Assembly: GCF_003010965.1 (NCBI RefSeq) | Contig: NZ_PGGM01000013.1 | Coordinates: 1-64,000 of the forward strand | Reading direction: 5' to 3' | Source: Phyllobacterium sophorae | GTDB lineage: Bacteria; Pseudomonadota; Alphaproteobacteria; Rhizobiales; Rhizobiaceae | DNA length: 64,000 bases | Part shown: positions 27,109 through 37,183 of the stretch, one piece after another | Position numbering within the stretch: the stretch's first letter is position 1 | Layout: each line of letters opens with the position of its first letter | Notes under the pieces: generated by a model | What the model saw: only the letters and a program-made list of their open reading frames with translations | Told to the model about the DNA's origin: nothing | The model's database searches: none | Program-made: the position numbers and the translations under genes

Positions 27109-30100
27109 ATGGTCACCTATATTCGTTCTGATCTCGATTTCATCCTTGAACAGATCAAGATTGCCGAGGCCCACGCCGCTGGCCAGCCTCTCTATGGGCC
27201 GGGTGGCCTTGTGCCCGCATATAATCTTGCCATGGGTCTGCGCACCGTCGATGGCACCTATAATCACCTGCTTCCCGGCCAGGAGGAGTGGGGCGCGGCC
27301 GACAACCAGTTTCCGGGGCTCCTCGATCCGAATTACCGGCCGGCGGAAAATGTTCCGCCTGCATTCTTGCCGCCTGGTTCTCCAGCCGTACCCACATCCT
27401 ATAACCCATCGAACAATCCCGGTTCGATGGTGTTCGATTCAAGCCTGCGCACGATCTCCAATCTTCTGGTCGACCAGACGCTGGGAAATCCGGCCGCGAT
27501 CCTGACCGCCCTGCAGCGTGCCGGCGCGGTTAACCAGATGGCGGATCTGGCTTCCGTCACGGCCGTCTATGAAACTTTCAAGCCATTCTCCGACGCTGAG
27601 TATCAAGCGCGCGTGGTTATGCAGAATGCCAAGAAGGCAGCCGACGAACTCGGCGATGGCGATCCTCTCACGCCTCCAACGGCGGAAGAGCAGGCCGCCC
27701 TTGACATCCTGGCCGATGCCACCGCGGCTCATGCAGTTACGGTGACCGCCTTGGAAGGAGCCCGGGCGGTGCGCGATGCGGCCGTCCTGCCGTTCGGCAT
27801 TGAAATGGACGGCGATAACGTTCACCTCCCCAACATCGCACCCGACGAAGGCCTGTCGGCCTCATTCAACTCCTGGTTCACGTTGTTCGGCCAGTTCTTC
27901 GATCACGGGCTCGATCTCGTCAACAAGGGAGGCAGCGGCACGGTGTTCATTCCGTTGCAGCCGGACGACCCCCTCTATGTCGAGGGCAGCCAGACCAACT
28001 TCATGGTTTTGACGCGCGCCACTGTTTCCCCCGGCACAGACGGTGTGTTCGGAACGGATGACGACGTGCGTCCTGTCAACACGACAACATCGTTCGTCGA
28101 CCAGAACCAGACCTACACGTCCCATTCATCTCATCAGGTGTTCCTGCGCCAGTATGTTCTCAACGCCGCTGGGGATCCGGTCGCGACCGGCAAACTCATC
28201 GAAGGCGGTGGAGCGGCGGCCGGGGGCATGGCCACTTGGGGCGAGGTCAAGGCGCAGGCCAGGACTCTGCTCGGGATAGACCTGACCGATAGCGACGTGG
28301 GCAGCGTGCCCCTGTTGCGGACTGATCAATACGGCAATTTCATTCCCGGTCCCAACGGCTTCCCGCAGTTGATCACCGGGATCGGCGCCGATGGGATTCC
28401 CAACACGGCTGACGATATCGTGGTCGAGGGCAATCCCGCCGCCCCGATTTCGACGGTCGGTGCCCTGCGCACCGGGCACGCCTTCCTCGCCGACATCGCC
28501 CACGAAGCCGTCCCGATCGGAAAGATCGCCGATGGCGACATCACGATCGGCCTGGCAAATCCGGGCAATGGCGATACCGAATACGACAACGAGCTGCTCG
28601 ACGCGCATTTCATCGCCGGCGACGGCCGCGTCAATGAAAATATCGGCCTGACCGCCGTCCACCATGTGTTCCACGCCGAGCACAACCGGCTCGTCGACCA
28701 CGCCAAGGAAGCGGTCCTGGCGACCGGCGATCTGGCCTTCATCAACGAATGGCTGGCCGACGACCTCGCGGCTCTTCCGACTGCGGCGCAAATCCCCAGC
28801 CTGGTCTGGGACGGCGAGCGCCTGTTCCAGGCCGCGAAGTTTGGCACAGAGATGCAATACCAGCACCTGGTATTTGAGGAATTCGCCCGCAAGATCCAAC
28901 CCAATATCAACGTCTTCCTGGTTCCGGACGGCTTTGACACCACGATCGATCCGTCGATCGTCGCCGAGTTTGCCCATGTGGTCTACCGCTTCGGCCACTC
29001 CATGCTGACTGAGTCGATTGATCGCTTCGACCCGAGCTTTGCCGAGAACGACATTGGCCTGATCGAAGGCTTTCTCAATCCGGTCCAGTTCGACTCCAAT
29101 CATACCATCGAGGACGGTATTGCAGCCGGCGCTATCATTCGCGGCATGACCCGGCAGGTCGGCAATGAAATCGACGAATTCGTGACGAGTGCCCTGCGCA
29201 ACAACCTGCTCGGATTGCCTCTCGACCTTGCGACAATCAACCTTGCCCGTGGCCGCGACACCGGCGTTCCCTCGCTGAATGCTGCCCGCCGTGATTTTTA
29301 CGAGGCAACCAATCAGGATGTCTTGCTCAAGCCATACGAAAGCTGGGTCGATTTTGCCGGGCACCTCAAACATGAGGCGTCCATCATCAACTTCATCGCT
29401 GCCTACGGTACCCACACGCTGATCACCAGCCAGACCACACTCGAGGGCAAGCGCGACGCAGCACTCACCATCATCACCGGCGTCTCGGCGGACGGCGTGA
29501 TGGCGGTCCCTGCCGACAGGCTCGATTTCCTCAACGCGACCGGCGCCTATGCGGGCGGTGTACTCGGCGGTCTCGAAAACGTCGATCTTTGGATCGGTGG
29601 TCTTGCCGAGGAAATCATGCCCTTCGGCGGCATGCTCGGCTCCACGTTCAACTTCGTCTTCGAAGTGCAGATGGAAAAACTGCAGAACGGCGACCGGTTC
29701 TACTATCTGCAGCGGCTGGATGGCCTGCACCTGTTCGGCGAAATGGAAAACAATTCCTTCGCTGCCATGATCATGCGCAACACCGATGCAACACATTTGC
29801 CGTCGGATGTCTTCTCGACACCCGGCCTCATTCTCGAAGTCGATCAAACCAAGCAGTACAACCCCGAGCTCGGCACGGCGGATCCGCTCGGCACCAGCCT
29901 TCTCACACCGCTTGTCCTGCGCGACAACCCGGCAACCGCGGGCGTAGAAGCAAACTACCTGCGCTATACGGGTGACGAGCATGTCCTCCTCGGCGGTACC
30001 GAACAGGCGGATACCCTCATTGCAGGCATCGGTGACGACACGTTGTTCGGCGATGGCGGCAATGACAGGCTCGAGGGCGGCTTCGGCAACGACATCATCA

Positions 30101-33100
30101 ATGGTGGTGATGGAGACGACATCATCAAGGACAGCGGCGGCGACGACAACATCAAGGCCGGCGCCGGCAATGACGTGGTCCATGCAGGACCTGGTCTCGA
30201 TCTGGTGATGGGCAATTCCGGGCAGGATTTCATCTTCCTCGGTACCGACATGGGCTCGGAAGTCTTCGCGGGTGAGGGCAACGACTTCATCTACGGCAAC
30301 AAGAACGCCGAGCGCATTCTTGGCAACGAAGGCAATGACTGGATCGAGACCGGCACTTTCGACGGTGCCCCGGGCGACAATTTCGACGAAATCTTTGCCC
30401 GTGATGCGATCGACGGACACGATGTGTTCCTGGGCGATGGCGGCTTTGACGAGTTCATCGCCGAGGGCGGCGACGACATCATGGTCGGCAGCGCGGGCCG
30501 CGGCAAGATGGCCGGCATGTCCGGCTGGGACTGGGCGACCTACAAGGACAACGCTGCAGGCGTCAATGCCGACTTCACGCGCGGAATCGTGTTCGACGAG
30601 AATCCGACACCTCCGGCCAATGCTACGCTTGATGCGTACGAATCGGTGGAAGGCCTGTCAGGATCGGCTTTCAATGATCTTTTGACCGGGTCTGATGTCA
30701 CAGCGGCGGAGCGCCTTCCATTCGATCCTGATCCTGAGATCAGCGGGACGGAAGGATATACCGGCAGCGCACTCGATGCCGAGGGCATTGCTCTTATCGC
30801 CGGATTGCAGGCAGTCCTGGGTGCGGGGGTCACCTCTTTCAGTGCCGGTGAGATCATTCTTGGCGGCGATGGCAGCGACACGATCATGGGCCGCGGCGGC
30901 GATGATATCATCGACGGCGACAAGTGGCTGAACGTGCGCATCGGCGTGTATGCGGAGAATGATCTCCTGCACACCGGACCGGTCCTCGAATACCACAACA
31001 GCATGACGACCCTGGCTGCGAGAATGTTCTCCGGCGAGATCAATCCTGGCCGGCTCGGAATCGTGCGTGAAATCATGACTGCCGACGGCACTGGCGATAT
31101 CGATATTGCCAGGTACCAGGGCAACCGCACGGAATACACGTTCGGAAGCGATGCAAACGGCAACGTCACTGTCACGCATGCGATCGAGGACTCCCTGGAT
31201 GGTTCGGATAAATTGCGGAACATCGAACGAGTGCAATTCCTCGACGGCACGGTTGGATTGATTGTCGGCACAGCCGGCAACGATACGCTCAACGGCACCA
31301 CGGGTGATGACCTCATTCTGGGGCTCGCAGGCAACGATACGTTGAACGGCAATAACGGCAACGATATCCTCGTTGGCGGCACTGGAAACGACAATCTCAA
31401 TGGTGGTGCCGGGGATGACACCTACTCTTTCGGTCTCTCCGACGGGGCTGACCGGATTGTCGAGACGAGTGGGAATGACCGGATATCGATTGCCGCAGCT
31501 GCTTACACTGACCTCAATTTTAACGAGAATATCGTCGGCACAGGAAACGACGATCTGATAATCGCGTTCAACGGTCAGTCTGTCACGGTCGTCGATCATT
31601 TCGATACGGCCGGGGAAGCAGTCGAGTTCGTCAACTTCAATGGCGGCTCCTTTAACGGCTACCTGCTTGATGGCGACTATGCCATCAGCACCGACGACAA
31701 CGGCGACCGTACGGCGGCGGCACTCGTCAATACCGTACTTTCCGGTACGACGGGCGGCGACGATCTGATCGGCAACACCGGCAATGATCTCCTGTTTGGT
31801 CATTCCGGCGGCGATGACCTTGACGGCGGTGCCGGCGACGATCTGCTGGTTGGCGGCTTAGGCAACGATCTGCTTGATGGCGGACTGGATGCCGACACAA
31901 TGGTCGGTGGCGCTGACTCCGACACATACATTGTCGATGACCTCGCCGACGTGGTGGTGGAGGCCCTGAACGCCGGTACGGACACGGTCGAGACCGAGAT
32001 GGCAGCACTCTCGATCGAACTCATGGCAAACGTTGAGAACCTTGAATATACCGGCCTTGATGCCGATCCGTTCGTCGGCACCGGCAATGCTCTCAACAAT
32101 ACGATTTCGGGCGGTGACCTGGCCGACACACTGAACGGACTTGCCGGCAACGACACATTGAATGGCGGCCTCGGCGAGGACACCCTCAACGGCGGCGATG
32201 GCAACGATACGCTCAACGGCGGCGATGACGACGATACGCTTGTCGGTGGTATTGGCACCGATACGCTCAACGGCGGTGCCGGGGCGGACAACATGGCGGG
32301 CGGCGCCGACAATGACATCTACGTTGTCGACAATGCGGGTGACGTTGTGAACGAAACCGGCGGAACGGGCGTGGATCGCGTCGAGGCCTCGATCAGCTAC
32401 ACATTGGCTGCTGGTATCGAAAATCTTACCCTGACCGGCGGCAATGCAATCAACGGTACCGGCAATGCCGGCGCCAACGTCATCACCGGCAATACTGGCA
32501 ACAACCAGCTTTTCGGCGGCGGCGACAACGACACCGTTGACGGCGGCAATGGCAGCGATCTGATCGATGGCGGTGCCGGCAATGATACGCTGAGCGGCGG
32601 CATCGGCAACGATACCGACAACATCATCGGTGGCGCGGGGAACGATACGATCAACCTGCTTGCTGTTGATGGCGGCAATGACATCGTCGTCTATAACGCG
32701 AGCGGGTTCGGTGACGATATTCTTACTAACTTCGACGCGACGGGCGGCACGGCGACCACACAGGACCGCATCGATCTGAGTGCACTGGGCATCACGGCGG
32801 CGAACCTGGCGACGCGGGTGATCGAATCGACAGTCGGTGGAAACACTCTGCTGACCGTCAGGGATGCAAGTCTTGCGACGATCGGTACAATCCAGATCAA
32901 CGGTATCGCCAATACCGCTATCGACGTTACGGACTATATCCTCGCTAGCGGCGCTGGCCCCGTCGGCGGGGCAACCAATGGGAACAACACGCTGAACGGC
33001 ACAGCCGGCAACGATACGATCATCGGCCTCCAGGGGAACGATACGATCAGCGGGGCGGCCGGCGATGACACGATCATCTGGAACGCCAACGCAAGTGGAC

Positions 33101-34659
33101 CGACCGATGGCCGCGACGTTGTTGATGGCGGTACCGAAGGCGGTCCCGGCGATACCTTTGTGGTCAACGGAAATGCGAGCGGTGAAACCTATCGCATCTA
33201 CACGCGGGCGGCTTTTGATGCGGTCCCCGGCAACACTCTCTTCGGTATCAATGGCGCGACGGAGATCATTATCACGCGCAATGGCACCAATGCCGCCTCG
33301 ATCATCGCAGAGCTGCGGGAAATTGAGGAAATCCGCATCAACAGCGTCGATCCGACAGGACCGAGCGGTGGTGCGGGGGCAGGCGACAGCTTCCTGGCTA
33401 TCGGCGACTTCTCAGGCACGAGCCTTCGCCTCAATACCATCACCATCGATGGCAATGCGGGCGACGATACGATCGATATCTCGGCTCTGAGTTCGGCTCA
33501 CCGCATTGTCTTCAAATCCAATGGCGGCAATGACACCATCCTTGGAACTCTTCGTCCTGAGGACGTGATTGAACTGCCAGACGGCAAGACTGCTGCGGAC
33601 TATACGACTACGACTGAAAATGGTGTGACGACCATGACCAGTGGTGATCATAGCATCACGTTCACCGCGCCCGACGGCTTGCCGGGTATCGGAGAGAACG
33701 AAGATCCTCCGGTCGAAGAAGAAGACGACGACGACACACCGCCGCCAGCGCCTGGTACTGGTTCGTCAACAGGGGCACCGGTTGTCGGTACGGCCAACGC
33801 CGATGTGCTTCTTGGCACAGCGAACGGTGAGACAATCGTCGCACTTGGCGGCAATGATGTCGCCATGGGCGGAGGCGGAGCAGACGTCATGCGCGGCGAT
33901 GATGGCGACGACTTCCTCAGTGCGGACAGCGGCAATGACATGGTCTTCGGCGGTGCCGGCAATGACGATGTTCTCGGCGGCGATGGAAACGACATGCTCT
34001 ATGGTGATGCAGGAGCAGATCGCATCTTTGGCGACGGTGGAAATGACCTGATCAATTCCGGCGCGGGCAATGACACCGCGCAGGGTGGCGAGGGCAACGA
34101 CACGTTTGTGACGGACGCCGGCGACGGTGACGACACATACTACGGTGACGCAGGCGGCGACACGCTCGACATGGCGGCAATCACTGCCAACCTGACCGTT
34201 GATCTTGGTAATGGCTTCTCTGGCCGGGGTAGTGCTTCGAGCAGTCAATCCGGCCACGATACCCTCTGGAACGTCGAAAATGTCGTGACGGGGTCGGGCA
34301 ATGACACGATTACCGCAAGTGCGGCCGTGAATGTGATGGACGGCGGTGCCGGCAACGACATCTTCCGCTTTGGATCGGCATCAAATGCTGACGGTGACAC
34401 CATCGTAAGCTTCCAGCCGGGCGACAAGATCGATCTCAGCGGCATCGACGCCAACAATGGTACGGGTGGAAATGAGGCCTTCACGCTCGTCACTGCGTCG
34501 GCACTGAGTGGCGCCGCCCAGCTGATCGTGACCCATGAGACGCGTGCCGATGGCGAGTACACAGTCGTTCAAGGCAGCGTTGACGGGGACAGCTCAACAG
34601 AACTGCGGCTCAGCATCAAGGGGACGCACAATCTGACCACCTCGGACTTCAATCTGTAG
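27109..34659 (+). CDS. secreted haem peroxidase-RTX fusion protein (peroxicin/rhizobiocin-like)
   Basis: A 2516-residue type I secretion substrate. Residues of about 230-900 form an animal-type haem peroxidase: distal His266 in GQFFDHGLD, Arg507 and Glu510 in GDGRVNEN, proximal His630 in VYRFGHSML, then [17 protein letters not shown]. The Asp and Glu that bond haem in mammalian peroxidases are kept; the calcium Asp after the distal His is Gly267. From about residue 965 blocks of GGxGxDxxx calcium-binding RTX repeats alternate with beta-rich spacers. An acidic proline-rich hinge lies near 2200. The last 60 residues, with LRLSIKGTH, form the secretion tail. No Sec signal is seen. GGGAG precedes the ATG. 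Secretion genes follow. Related proteins include PehA and RzcA. Confidence 0.92.
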   Translation: MVTYIRSDLDFILEQIKIAEAHAAGQPLYGPGGLVPAYNLAMGLRTVDGTYNHLLPGQEEWGAADNQFPGLLDPNYRPAENVPPAFLPPGSPAVPTSYNPSNNPGSMVFDSSLRTISNLLVDQTLGNPAAILTALQRAGAVNQMADLASVTAVYETFKPFSDAEYQARVVMQNAKKAADELGDGDPLTPPTAEEQAALDILADATAAHAVTVTALEGARAVRDAAVLPFGIEMDGDNVHLPNIAPDEGLSASFNSWFTLFGQFFDHGLDLVNKGGSGTVFIPLQPDDPLYVEGSQTNFMVLTRATVSPGTDGVFGTDDDVRPVNTTTSFVDQNQTYTSHSSHQVFLRQYVLNAAGDPVATGKLIEGGGAAAGGMATWGEVKAQARTLLGIDLTDSDVGSVPLLRTDQYGNFIPGPNGFPQLITGIGADGIPNTADDIVVEGNPAAPISTVGALRTGHAFLADIAHEAVPIGKIADGDITIGLANPGNGDTEYDNELLDAHFIAGDGRVNENIGLTAVHHVFHAEHNRLVDHAKEAVLATGDLAFINEWLADDLAALPTAAQIPSLVWDGERLFQAAKFGTEMQYQHLVFEEFARKIQPNINVFLVPDGFDTTIDPSIVAEFAHVVYRFGHSMLTESIDRFDPSFAENDIGLIEGFLNPVQFDSNHTIEDGIAAGAIIRGMTRQVGNEIDEFVTSALRNNLLGLPLDLATINLARGRDTGVPSLNAARRDFYEATNQDVLLKPYESWVDFAGHLKHEASIINFIAAYGTHTLITSQTTLEGKRDAALTIITGVSADGVMAVPADRLDFLNATGAYAGGVLGGLENVDLWIGGLAEEIMPFGGMLGSTFNFVFEVQMEKLQNGDRFYYLQRLDGLHLFGEMENNSFAAMIMRNTDATHLPSDVFSTPGLILEVDQTKQYNPELGTADPLGTSLLTPLVLRDNPATAGVEANYLRYTGDEHVLLGGTEQADTLIAGIGDDTLFGDGGNDRLEGGFGNDIINGGDGDDIIKDSGGDDNIKAGAGNDVVHAGPGLDLVMGNSGQDFIFLGTDMGSEVFAGEGNDFIYGNKNAERILGNEGNDWIETGTFDGAPGDNFDEIFARDAIDGHDVFLGDGGFDEFIAEGGDDIMVGSAGRGKMAGMSGWDWATYKDNAAGVNADFTRGIVFDENPTPPANATLDAYESVEGLSGSAFNDLLTGSDVTAAERLPFDPDPEISGTEGYTGSALDAEGIALIAGLQAVLGAGVTSFSAGEIILGGDGSDTIMGRGGDDIIDGDKWLNVRIGVYAENDLLHTGPVLEYHNSMTTLAARMFSGEINPGRLGIVREIMTADGTGDIDIARYQGNRTEYTFGSDANGNVTVTHAIEDSLDGSDKLRNIERVQFLDGTVGLIVGTAGNDTLNGTTGDDLILGLAGNDTLNGNNGNDILVGGTGNDNLNGGAGDDTYSFGLSDGADRIVETSGNDRISIAAAAYTDLNFNENIVGTGNDDLIIAFNGQSVTVVDHFDTAGEAVEFVNFNGGSFNGYLLDGDYAISTDDNGDRTAAALVNTVLSGTTGGDDLIGNTGNDLLFGHSGGDDLDGGAGDDLLVGGLGNDLLDGGLDADTMVGGADSDTYIVDDLADVVVEALNAGTDTVETEMAALSIELMANVENLEYTGLDADPFVGTGNALNNTISGGDLADTLNGLAGNDTLNGGLGEDTLNGGDGNDTLNGGDDDDTLVGGIGTDTLNGGAGADNMAGGADNDIYVVDNAGDVVNETGGTGVDRVEASISYTLAAGIENLTLTGGNAINGTGNAGANVITGNTGNNQLFGGGDNDTVDGGNGSDLIDGGAGNDTLSGGIGNDTDNIIGGAGNDTINLLAVDGGNDIVVYNASGFGDDILTNFDATGGTATTQDRIDLSALGITAANLATRVIESTVGGNTLLTVRDASLATIGTIQINGIANTAIDVTDYILASGAGPVGGATNGNNTLNGTAGNDTIIGLQGNDTISGAAGDDTIIWNANASGPTDGRDVVDGGTEGGPGDTFVVNGNASGETYRIYTRAAFDAVPGNTLFGINGATEIIITRNGTNAASIIAELREIEEIRINSVDPTGPSGGAGAGDSFLAIGDFSGTSLRLNTITIDGNAGDDTIDISALSSAHRIVFKSNGGNDTILGTLRPEDVIELPDGKTAADYTTTTENGVTTMTSGDHSITFTAPDGLPGIGENEDPPVEEEDDDDTPPPAPGTGSSTGAPVVGTANADVLLGTANGETIVALGGNDVAMGGGGADVMRGDDGDDFLSADSGNDMVFGGAGNDDVLGGDGNDMLYGDAGADRIFGDGGNDLINSGAGNDTAQGGEGNDTFVTDAGDGDDTYYGDAGGDTLDMAAITANLTVDLGNGFSGRGSASSSQSGHDTLWNVENVVTGSGNDTITASAAVNVMDGGAGNDIFRFGSASNADGDTIVSFQPGDKIDLSGIDANNGTGGNEAFTLVTASALSGAAQLIVTHETRADGEYTVVQGSVDGDSSTELRLSIKGTHNLTTSDFNL

Positions 34660-34667
34660 CCCGAGGC

Positions 34668-34696
34668 GCGGCGAGCCGGGACTTCCGGCTCGCCGC
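34668..34696 (+). terminator. strong hairpin between peroxidase-RTX gene and secretion genes
   Basis: A perfect 12-bp GC-rich stem (34668-34679 with 34685-34696) with a GACTT loop begins 8 bp after the RTX stop codon. No T-run follows, so it is more likely to act as a partial terminator or as a 3' RNA stabiliser that lets the substrate gene be expressed far above the secretion genes. Confidence 0.55.
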
Positions 34697-34726
34697 ACAC
34701 CAACAAGAACAAGAGTGGTGATGACA

Positions 34727-35344
34727 ATGCGTTCCCAAATTTTTGTGAGTAGAACTGGCAAGAAACCCGGCCTTCAACCGCGGGACATTTTCAGAACTTG
34801 TCGGATGCGGGTTTTGGCCGCCCTTGGTGAACATTTGAACAGCAGGATTGTACCGGCGGCCACGATCGATATGCCGCGACCCGGATTTGCGACCGCCAGG
34901 TCGCTGCAGCGGACGCGTGCGGTCGATGCAGCACGTGAGGTGCCGGCTGTTGGAGGATTGAGTGCTCCTTTCGAGCTGCAGTGCCTGCCTCTTTACCTCC
35001 TCGCTGTCTATATTTTCTATCCCTATCCAGGCTTGCTCGCTTTCGCCGTTGCGATGGCGGTCCTGACCATCGGAGCGGAACTGATGACGCGACGCCTGGC
35101 AAATGCGGCCTATGAAGCGGTTCTTGTCCGTACGGCGATTGCCGATTCCAACGCCCAAAATCAGCAGATGTTGAAAGCAATGGGATTTGCCGGCGCTACC
35201 GCTCACTGGTTCGTAACCTACGAGACACGGCAAGACGGAGCCTACACGGTCATTCGCGGGCGCGTCGAAGGCGACAGCAATGCCGAGATGCGCCTCAGCA
35301 TCAAGGGGACACACAGCCTCAAGGATCTGAATTTGAAATTGTGA
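34727..35344 (+). CDS. chimeric ORF: T1SS ABC-transporter fragment fused to RTX secretion tail
   Basis: A 205-residue frame with two sources. Residues 1-155 follow the membrane domain of the downstream ABC protein: the shared first codons MRS, then RIVPAATIDMPRPGF, ELMTRRLANA, TAIADSN and MLKAMGFAG, with TM1 and TM2 deleted. From about residue 160 it matches the last 45 residues of the RTX peroxidase (YETRxDGxYTV, then [11 protein letters not shown]). The simplest history is a tandem RTX-ABC duplication followed by deletions joining ABC copy 1 to the RTX copy 2 tail. The frame stays open through both junctions, so it may be expressed; alternatively it is a recent remnant. GTG or ATG codons at 34715-34721 are alternative starts. 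Confidence 0.7.
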   Translation: MRSQIFVSRTGKKPGLQPRDIFRTCRMRVLAALGEHLNSRIVPAATIDMPRPGFATARSLQRTRAVDAAREVPAVGGLSAPFELQCLPLYLLAVYIFYPYPGLLAFAVAMAVLTIGAELMTRRLANAAYEAVLVRTAIADSNAQNQQMLKAMGFAGATAHWFVTYETRQDGAYTVIRGRVEGDSNAEMRLSIKGTHSLKDLNLKL

Positions 35345-35416
35345 ACATCGACCACTTCGAGGCGGCGGTGGATGTCCGTGCGCCAAGTAGCTCAACAACA
35401 AAAACGGTAGCGAAAA

Positions 35417-37183
35417 ATGCGTTCCAAGACCCCTTTAACCGGCACCAAGCGGAAAAACGCAGAAAAGCTGACACAAGGCTTTCGCGGGATTTTCATTTTT
35501 CTCTTCACCACCTCCGGCGTCATCAACATTCTGGCGCTGACCGGTTCTTTTTATATGCTGCAGATCTATGATCGCGCCTTGACCAGCGGCAGTGTTCCGA
35601 CATTGCTGGCGCTTTCGGCCCTGGCCATCGGGCTTTATCTGTTCCAGGGGCTTTTCGACATTATCCGCTCACAGGTACTGGTGCGCGTAGGAGCGCGTCT
35701 TGACAGCAAGATCGCGCCGATGGCGCATCAGGTTGCGATCGATATGCCGCGTTTCGGCTTTTCGACGGCGGAAGCCTTGGAGCGCGGCCGCGATGTGGAT
35801 ACGGTGCGCGGCTTTCTGGGCAGCCAGGGACCGGTTGCCTTGTTTGATCTGCCCTGGATGCCGCTTTATCTCATTTTTGTTTACATGCTGCACCCCTATC
35901 TGGGTGCGCTCACCTTTGGCGGCGCGTTCATTCTGTCCATGCTGACAATCGCAACGGAACTGATGACCCGCCGCTTGGCGAGCGCGACCCATCAGGCCGC
36001 GATTGCGCGCAATGCCATAGCGGATTCCAATGCCCGCAACGCCGATATCCTGAAGGCGATGGGTTTCGCCGGAAGGGCGGTCGATCGTTTCAATCGCGCC
36101 AACCAGGAGCATCTCGAACTTCAGACCCGCACAAACGACATCAGCGGAACATTCGGCGCACTGTCGCGCGTGCTGCGTATGGTTCTGCAATCGGCCGTTC
36201 TGGGCCTTGGTGCATGGCTGACGATTCAGGGTGAACTGTCCGCCGGCGCCATCATAGCAGCGTCGGTGGCTTCGGCCCGCGCGCTCGCGCCCGTTGATTT
36301 GGCGATTGGCAACTGGAAGAGCGTCGTCGCGGCGCGTACCGCTTTTCAGCGGTTGAAAGAAACCGTCATCGCGCTATCGGGAAGCGAACCGCCAATGGAA
36401 TTGCCCGCGCCTGCCGGTTCGCTGAAAGTCGAGAAGATTACAGTTGCGGCGCCAGGCTCGGGCCGTGTTCTCTTGAGCGATGTGAGCTTCGAGATCAAGG
36501 CTGGCCAGGCTCTCGGAATCATTGGCCCGAGTGGCGGCGGCAAAACGACGCTCGCGCGCGCCCTGACGGGTATCTGGCCGACGCTGCGCGGCAGCGTCAG
36601 GCTGGACGATGCGGAACTGACGCAGTGGTCGGACAGCAATCTCGGTCAATATGTCGGCTATCTTCCACAGGATGTGGCCTTGCTTGACGCAACAGTCGAA
36701 GAAAATATCTCGCGGCTTGAACCGCAGGTGGACGCGCGCGCGATCGTGGACGCCGCGCAAACGACGGGCATTCATGAAATGATCGTGCGCATGCCGGATG
36801 GCTATCGCACGGCTTTGGGGCCGCAGGGCGCGTCGCTTTCGGCCGGTCAGCGTCAGCGCATCGGACTGGCGCGAGCGCTCTACCGCAACCCGTTCATTGT
36901 CATCATGGACGAGCCCAACTCGAATCTCGATGGAGAGGGCGAACTGGCGCTCACCGAGACGATCAAATCAATTCGTGCACGCGGTGGCATCGCCATCGTC
37001 ATCGCGCACCGGCCAAGCGCACTGGCCGCCGTCGATCTGGTTGCCGTTATCCAGAGCGGCAAGATGGTGGCTTTTGGACCAAAGGACGAGATCCTCAAAT
37101 CGTCCGTCCCCGCAGAACCGGCCAACAGGCCAGCGCCCGCAGCACAACATGCGCCGCGCGTCACATCGAGAGTTTCAGCATGA
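35417..37183 (+). CDS. type I secretion system permease/ATPase (PrtD family)
   Basis: A 588-residue inner-membrane ABC exporter half-transporter. The N-terminal membrane domain (residues 20-320, six helices) is followed by an ATPase with Walker A GPSGGGKTT near residue 370, signature LSAGQRQRIGLARAL, Walker B FIVIMDEPNSNLD and switch IAHRPS. No N-terminal C39 peptidase domain is present, so substrates are not cleaved, in line with RTX tails. It should export the upstream peroxidase-RTX protein and perhaps the next gene's product. It overlaps the next gene by 4 bp. No strong ribosome site is visible. Confidence 0.95.
   Translation: MRSKTPLTGTKRKNAEKLTQGFRGIFIFLFTTSGVINILALTGSFYMLQIYDRALTSGSVPTLLALSALAIGLYLFQGLFDIIRSQVLVRVGARLDSKIAPMAHQVAIDMPRFGFSTAEALERGRDVDTVRGFLGSQGPVALFDLPWMPLYLIFVYMLHPYLGALTFGGAFILSMLTIATELMTRRLASATHQAAIARNAIADSNARNADILKAMGFAGRAVDRFNRANQEHLELQTRTNDISGTFGALSRVLRMVLQSAVLGLGAWLTIQGELSAGAIIAASVASARALAPVDLAIGNWKSVVAARTAFQRLKETVIALSGSEPPMELPAPAGSLKVEKITVAAPGSGRVLLSDVSFEIKAGQALGIIGPSGGGKTTLARALTGIWPTLRGSVRLDDAELTQWSDSNLGQYVGYLPQDVALLDATVEENISRLEPQVDARAIVDAAQTTGIHEMIVRMPDGYRTALGPQGASLSAGQRQRIGLARALYRNPFIVIMDEPNSNLDGEGELALTETIKSIRARGGIAIVIAHRPSALAAVDLVAVIQSGKMVAFGPKDEILKSSVPAEPANRPAPAAQHAPRVTSRVSA

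Noticed and set aside
28126-30420. Very long minus-strand open frame (764 codons) opposite the peroxidase gene
   Set aside because: It is a shadow of the high-GC plus-strand gene; the plus frame has all peroxidase motifs, while the minus frame has no recognisable domain.
27109-34659. Missing catalytic Arg in the peroxidase, since REHNR reads AEHNR
   Set aside because: The catalytic Arg of this superfamily lies in the earlier GDxR motif, which is intact here (Arg507), so the change is not at the catalytic position.
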